From the NCBI GenBank assembly GCA_040755715.1, contig JBFLXN010000014.1, forward strand, positions 12,447 to 27,293: a DNA stretch of 14,847 nucleotides, given 5' to 3'. The translations under genes were made by a program, and so were the position numbers. Of this stretch, positions 13,613 through 14,847 are shown in pieces (within the stretch, counting starts at the first letter, position 1; each line of letters begins with the position of its first letter). This stretch comes from JBFLXN01 sp040755715 [NCBI: Candidatus Edwardsbacteria bacterium] (GTDB lineage: Bacteria > Edwardsbacteria > AC1 > JBFLXN01). The notes below the pieces were generated by a model. It did no database searches. It was not told where the DNA came from and was given only the letters and a program-made list of their open reading frames with translations.

Positions 13613-14247
13613 TTCCCAACAGTGGCCATTACCCTTTGCCATTGATTACCTATTTCATCCTTTACTCGCTCAAACTCTTCTAATATTTTACTTACTTCTG
13701 CATTTTCATATTTACGTTCAATATAAAAAGCCTTCACCATTGCCTTAAAATCTTTAATCCTAACAAAAGGTCCTTTTTCAAGTAACATCCTAAGGGCGGT
13801 ATTTAATTCTTCCTGGTCACGGTGAAAATCCTTCAGTATCTTTGTAACTCTTCTTTCCCTCTCTTTAGGTCGATTTAGCATCCTCTCTTTTAAAATCTTA
13901 AAGTCCTCTAAGGTAGAGGGGTTCTTTATCGTAAGGATCTCCCTTAGTTCGGCTACTGTCTCTTCTTCTTCCTTGCAGAAATCCTCTACCATCTGGCTGA
14001 CTTCTTTTTCTCTTTCTCCTTGCTGGCTTCGAATCCCAGCCATCATTGTATCAAAGTCTTTCTTCCTTAAACATTCGGTCTTAGCCAACATTTCCTTCAA
14101 TCTATTAGTTAATTGCTCCTGTTGTATATGGTAGTTCTTAACCCTTTGATTAACCTCTCTCATTAAAGAGGTAACCGTCTTCACCTTTGATTCGTATGAG
14201 CTGACGATTTGCCCAACTATATTGCGAAGTTGTTTTGGATCTTCCAT
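13609..14247 (-). CDS. GvpC-like coiled-coil protein with three 51-residue repeats
   Basis: A 212-residue, highly charged helical protein. Landmarks recur with an exact period of 51: DF at 64, 115 and 166; a second aspartate/glutamate-phenylalanine at 89-90, 140-141 and 191-192; and LREIL/LRMLL segments between. This gives three units of about 51 residues from residue 48 to 199. Its first 45 residues match the start of the 18-residue-repeat protein at equal positions (Y18, V22, R30, E31, H40) and both end near a tryptophan (NQWQRVMATV against GAWKDLLSTM), so the two are paralogs with different inner repeats. It directly follows gvpA copy 2 (130 bases). AAAGGAAAAG precedes the ATG. By position and repeat architecture it is a candidate outer-shell or ordering protein like GvpC; no sequence motif proves it. 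Confidence 0.8.
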   Translation of the reverse strand: MEDPKQLRNIVGQIVSSYESKVKTVTSLMREVNQRVKNYHIQQEQLTNRLKEMLAKTECLRKKDFDTMMAGIRSQQGEREKEVSQMVEDFCKEEEETVAELREILTIKNPSTLEDFKILKERMLNRPKERERRVTKILKDFHRDQEELNTALRMLLEKGPFVRIKDFKAMVKAFYIERKYENAEVSKILEEFERVKDEIGNQWQRVMATVGK

Positions 14248-14314
14248 AAACTTTTCCTTTAAGTTAAAAATACGAATAAATACAGAGATATACTCAGGAT
14301 TTAAGCGGTAGCTC

Positions 14315-14339
14315 TATAGAGGGCTTCTGCGCCTCTATA
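14315..14339 (-). other. Hairpin downstream of gvpA copy 2
   Basis: TATAGAGG and CCTCTATA form a perfect eight-pair stem around a nine-base loop, the counterpart of the hairpin at 13234-13259. No T-run follows on the minus strand, so processing or 3'-end protection is more likely than full termination. Confidence 0.6.
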
Positions 14340-14601
14340 CTCCCAAGGACATCTCGCACTTCTCTACTTGGTTGTGGTTATGCAGCTGCTGGTAGCAGAC
14401 CCACTGCCTCAGCATATTTTAAAAAGGTCTCAACAGATGCGACCACGACCCTGGCCTCAATAGCTAATAGCTCAATGCCTACGAGGGATACTCTCACCCA
14501 GGCATCGACTACTATGCCCTTGTCCAGAATTCGGTCAACCACTTCTACCAAGCTGGAAGATGCGATCGCCTTTTCTACTGCCATCTTCTACACCCCCTTT
14601 C
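14320..14601. repeat. gvpA duplication, copy 2 (nearly identical to 13240-13521)
   Basis: Second copy of the segment containing gvpA, its ribosome binding site and its 3' flank. The near-perfect identity reaches outside the gene, which points to a recent duplication or to gene conversion. Confidence 0.93.
14378..14584 (-). CDS. gvpA: GvpA, major gas vesicle shell protein, copy 2
   Basis: The second 68-residue GvpA, identical to copy 1 except V32 for I32. All family features are present: the N-terminal helix [15 protein letters not shown], the [25 protein letters not shown] strands and the C-terminal helix. It is the first complete gene of the transcription order here. AAAGGGGGTG lies before the ATG, the same as in copy 1. 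Upstream is a leader with a hairpin (14609-14637) and an 81-bp palindromic insertion. The 51-residue-repeat gene follows. Two gvpA copies are common in gas vesicle clusters and raise shell protein output; a functional difference between the two is unlikely given one conservative change. Confidence 0.98.
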   Translation of the reverse strand: MAVEKAIASSSLVEVVDRILDKGIVVDAWVRVSLVGIELLAIEARVVVASVETFLKYAEAVGLLPAAA

Positions 14602-14608
14602 TTGTTTA

Positions 14609-14637
14609 CCCCGTTTGATAGTCTTTATCTAACAGGG
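14609..14637 (-). promoter_or_regulatory. Leader hairpin of gvpA copy 2
   Basis: On the minus strand CCCTGTT and AACGGGG pair (one U-G), then one mismatch, then GATA/TATC around a five-base loop. It ends eight bases before AAAGGGGGTG, as does the leader hairpin of copy 1, which has a different sequence. A 5' hairpin of this kind often protects abundant messages. Confidence 0.5.
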
Positions 14638-14658
14638 TGAATTCCGCTTTTAGAGAGG

Positions 14659-14739
14659 GGGGACAGTCCCGATTTTACGAAACCCCCCTTTAATTCCCCC
14701 TTTTACTAAGGGGGGCATAGGGGGGTGGGACAGTCCCCT
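14659..14739. mobile_element. MITE-like palindromic element with 6-bp direct flanks
   Basis: An 81-bp element whose ends are GGGGACAGTCCC and GGGACAGTCCCC, inverted copies of each other apart from the central base. Inside, ACCCCCC/GGGGGGT and CCCCC/GGGGG make nested stems. It is flanked by GAGAGG on both sides (14653-14658, 14740-14745), as expected of a target duplication. The paralogous leader at gvpA copy 1 has the surrounding sequence (the hairpin and AAAAGCGGAAT on the minus strand) but not this element. It encodes nothing, so any mobility would need an enzyme supplied elsewhere. Confidence 0.65.
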
Positions 14740-14760
14740 GAGAGGAGCGGTCAACCTCTC
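14740..14760 (-). other. Hairpin at the end of the upstream partial gene
   Basis: GAGAGG and CCTCTC pair perfectly around TTGACCGCT on the minus strand, the counterpart of 13592-13612. It overlaps one of the two direct flanks of the palindromic element. Confidence 0.45.
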
Positions 14761-14846
14761 CCTGACTTTTTAGTCCCGTTAGAAGTTTTATTTTTAATGG
14801 GATTAGTCAGCGCATCTTTGACAATCTTTACAAGTCTATTTAGAGT
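14751..14846 (-). CDS. C-terminal end of an upstream gene (partial)
   Basis: An open frame enters from the window edge and gives 31 residues before TGA: it begins TLNRLVKIVKDALTNP and ends KKSGRG. The first half reads as an amphipathic helix and the tail is basic and polar. The other two minus-strand frames hit stops at once. Its stop lies in a hairpin like the one at the end of the 51-residue-repeat gene, and it precedes a gvpA, so it may be another GvpC-like protein of a repeated module; too little is present to identify it. Confidence 0.4.
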   Translation of the reverse strand, partial: TLNRLVKIVKDALTNPIKNKTSNGTKKSGRG

Positions 14847-14847
14847 C

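Overview
The window is almost entirely one gas vesicle (gvp) gene cluster, with every gene on the minus strand, so transcription runs from high to low coordinates. Strong Shine-Dalgarno sequences (AGGAGG/AAGGAGG), ATGA and TAATG stop/start overlaps, moderately AT-rich DNA and several short palindromic intergenic repeats suggest an uncultivated bacterium. The phylum cannot be read from the sequence, and a Cdc48/VCP-type ATPase of archaeal style means an archaeon is not strictly excluded.

Layout in transcription order. (1) 14847-14751: last 31 codons of an upstream gene. (2) 14760-13609: a leader carrying an 81-bp MITE-like insertion, then gvpA copy 2 and a coiled-coil protein with three 51-residue repeats. 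(3) 13612-12492: a second leader without the insertion, gvpA copy 1 (one residue different) and a paralogous coiled-coil protein with 18-residue repeats, three of them encoded by perfect 54-bp tandem copies. Parts 2 and 3 form a duplicated [gvpA + GvpC-like protein] module. (4) 12438-10768: a six-motif DnaJ-type zinc-finger protein, a structured leader, gvpN copy 1 and an AbrB/MazE-like protein. (5) 10669-7416: a small unknown protein, a second six-motif zinc-finger protein fused to a winged helix, a coiled-coil protein with two GvpO-like domains, and gvpN copy 2. (6) 7354-5505: a seven-repeat TPR protein and four small winged-helix proteins in tandem. (7) 5448-4909: an Hsp20/GvpH-like small heat shock protein, followed by a possible attenuator. 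(8) 4834-1: a 714-residue Cdc48-type double AAA+ ATPase and three GvpF/GvpL paralogs, the first with a C-terminal J domain and the last running off the window.

The cluster holds recognisable gas vesicle parts: the GvpA shell, GvpC-like repeat proteins, GvpN, GvpF/L, probable GvpO and Hsp20/GvpH. Around them is an unusually rich chaperone set: a J domain on GvpF/L, separate DnaJ-type zinc-finger proteins, Hsp20, a TPR protein and a Cdc48 unfoldase. A reasonable inference is that very hydrophobic GvpA is kept soluble, delivered and quality-controlled by a dedicated chaperone network, part of which looks like DnaJ split over several polypeptides. A family of five winged-helix domains and an AbrB-like protein are candidate regulators or adaptors. 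I do not recognise gvpG, gvpJ, gvpK or gvpS here; they may lie outside the window. No rRNA, tRNA, CRISPR array or transposase gene was seen, and no stretch over 300 bases lacks a gene.
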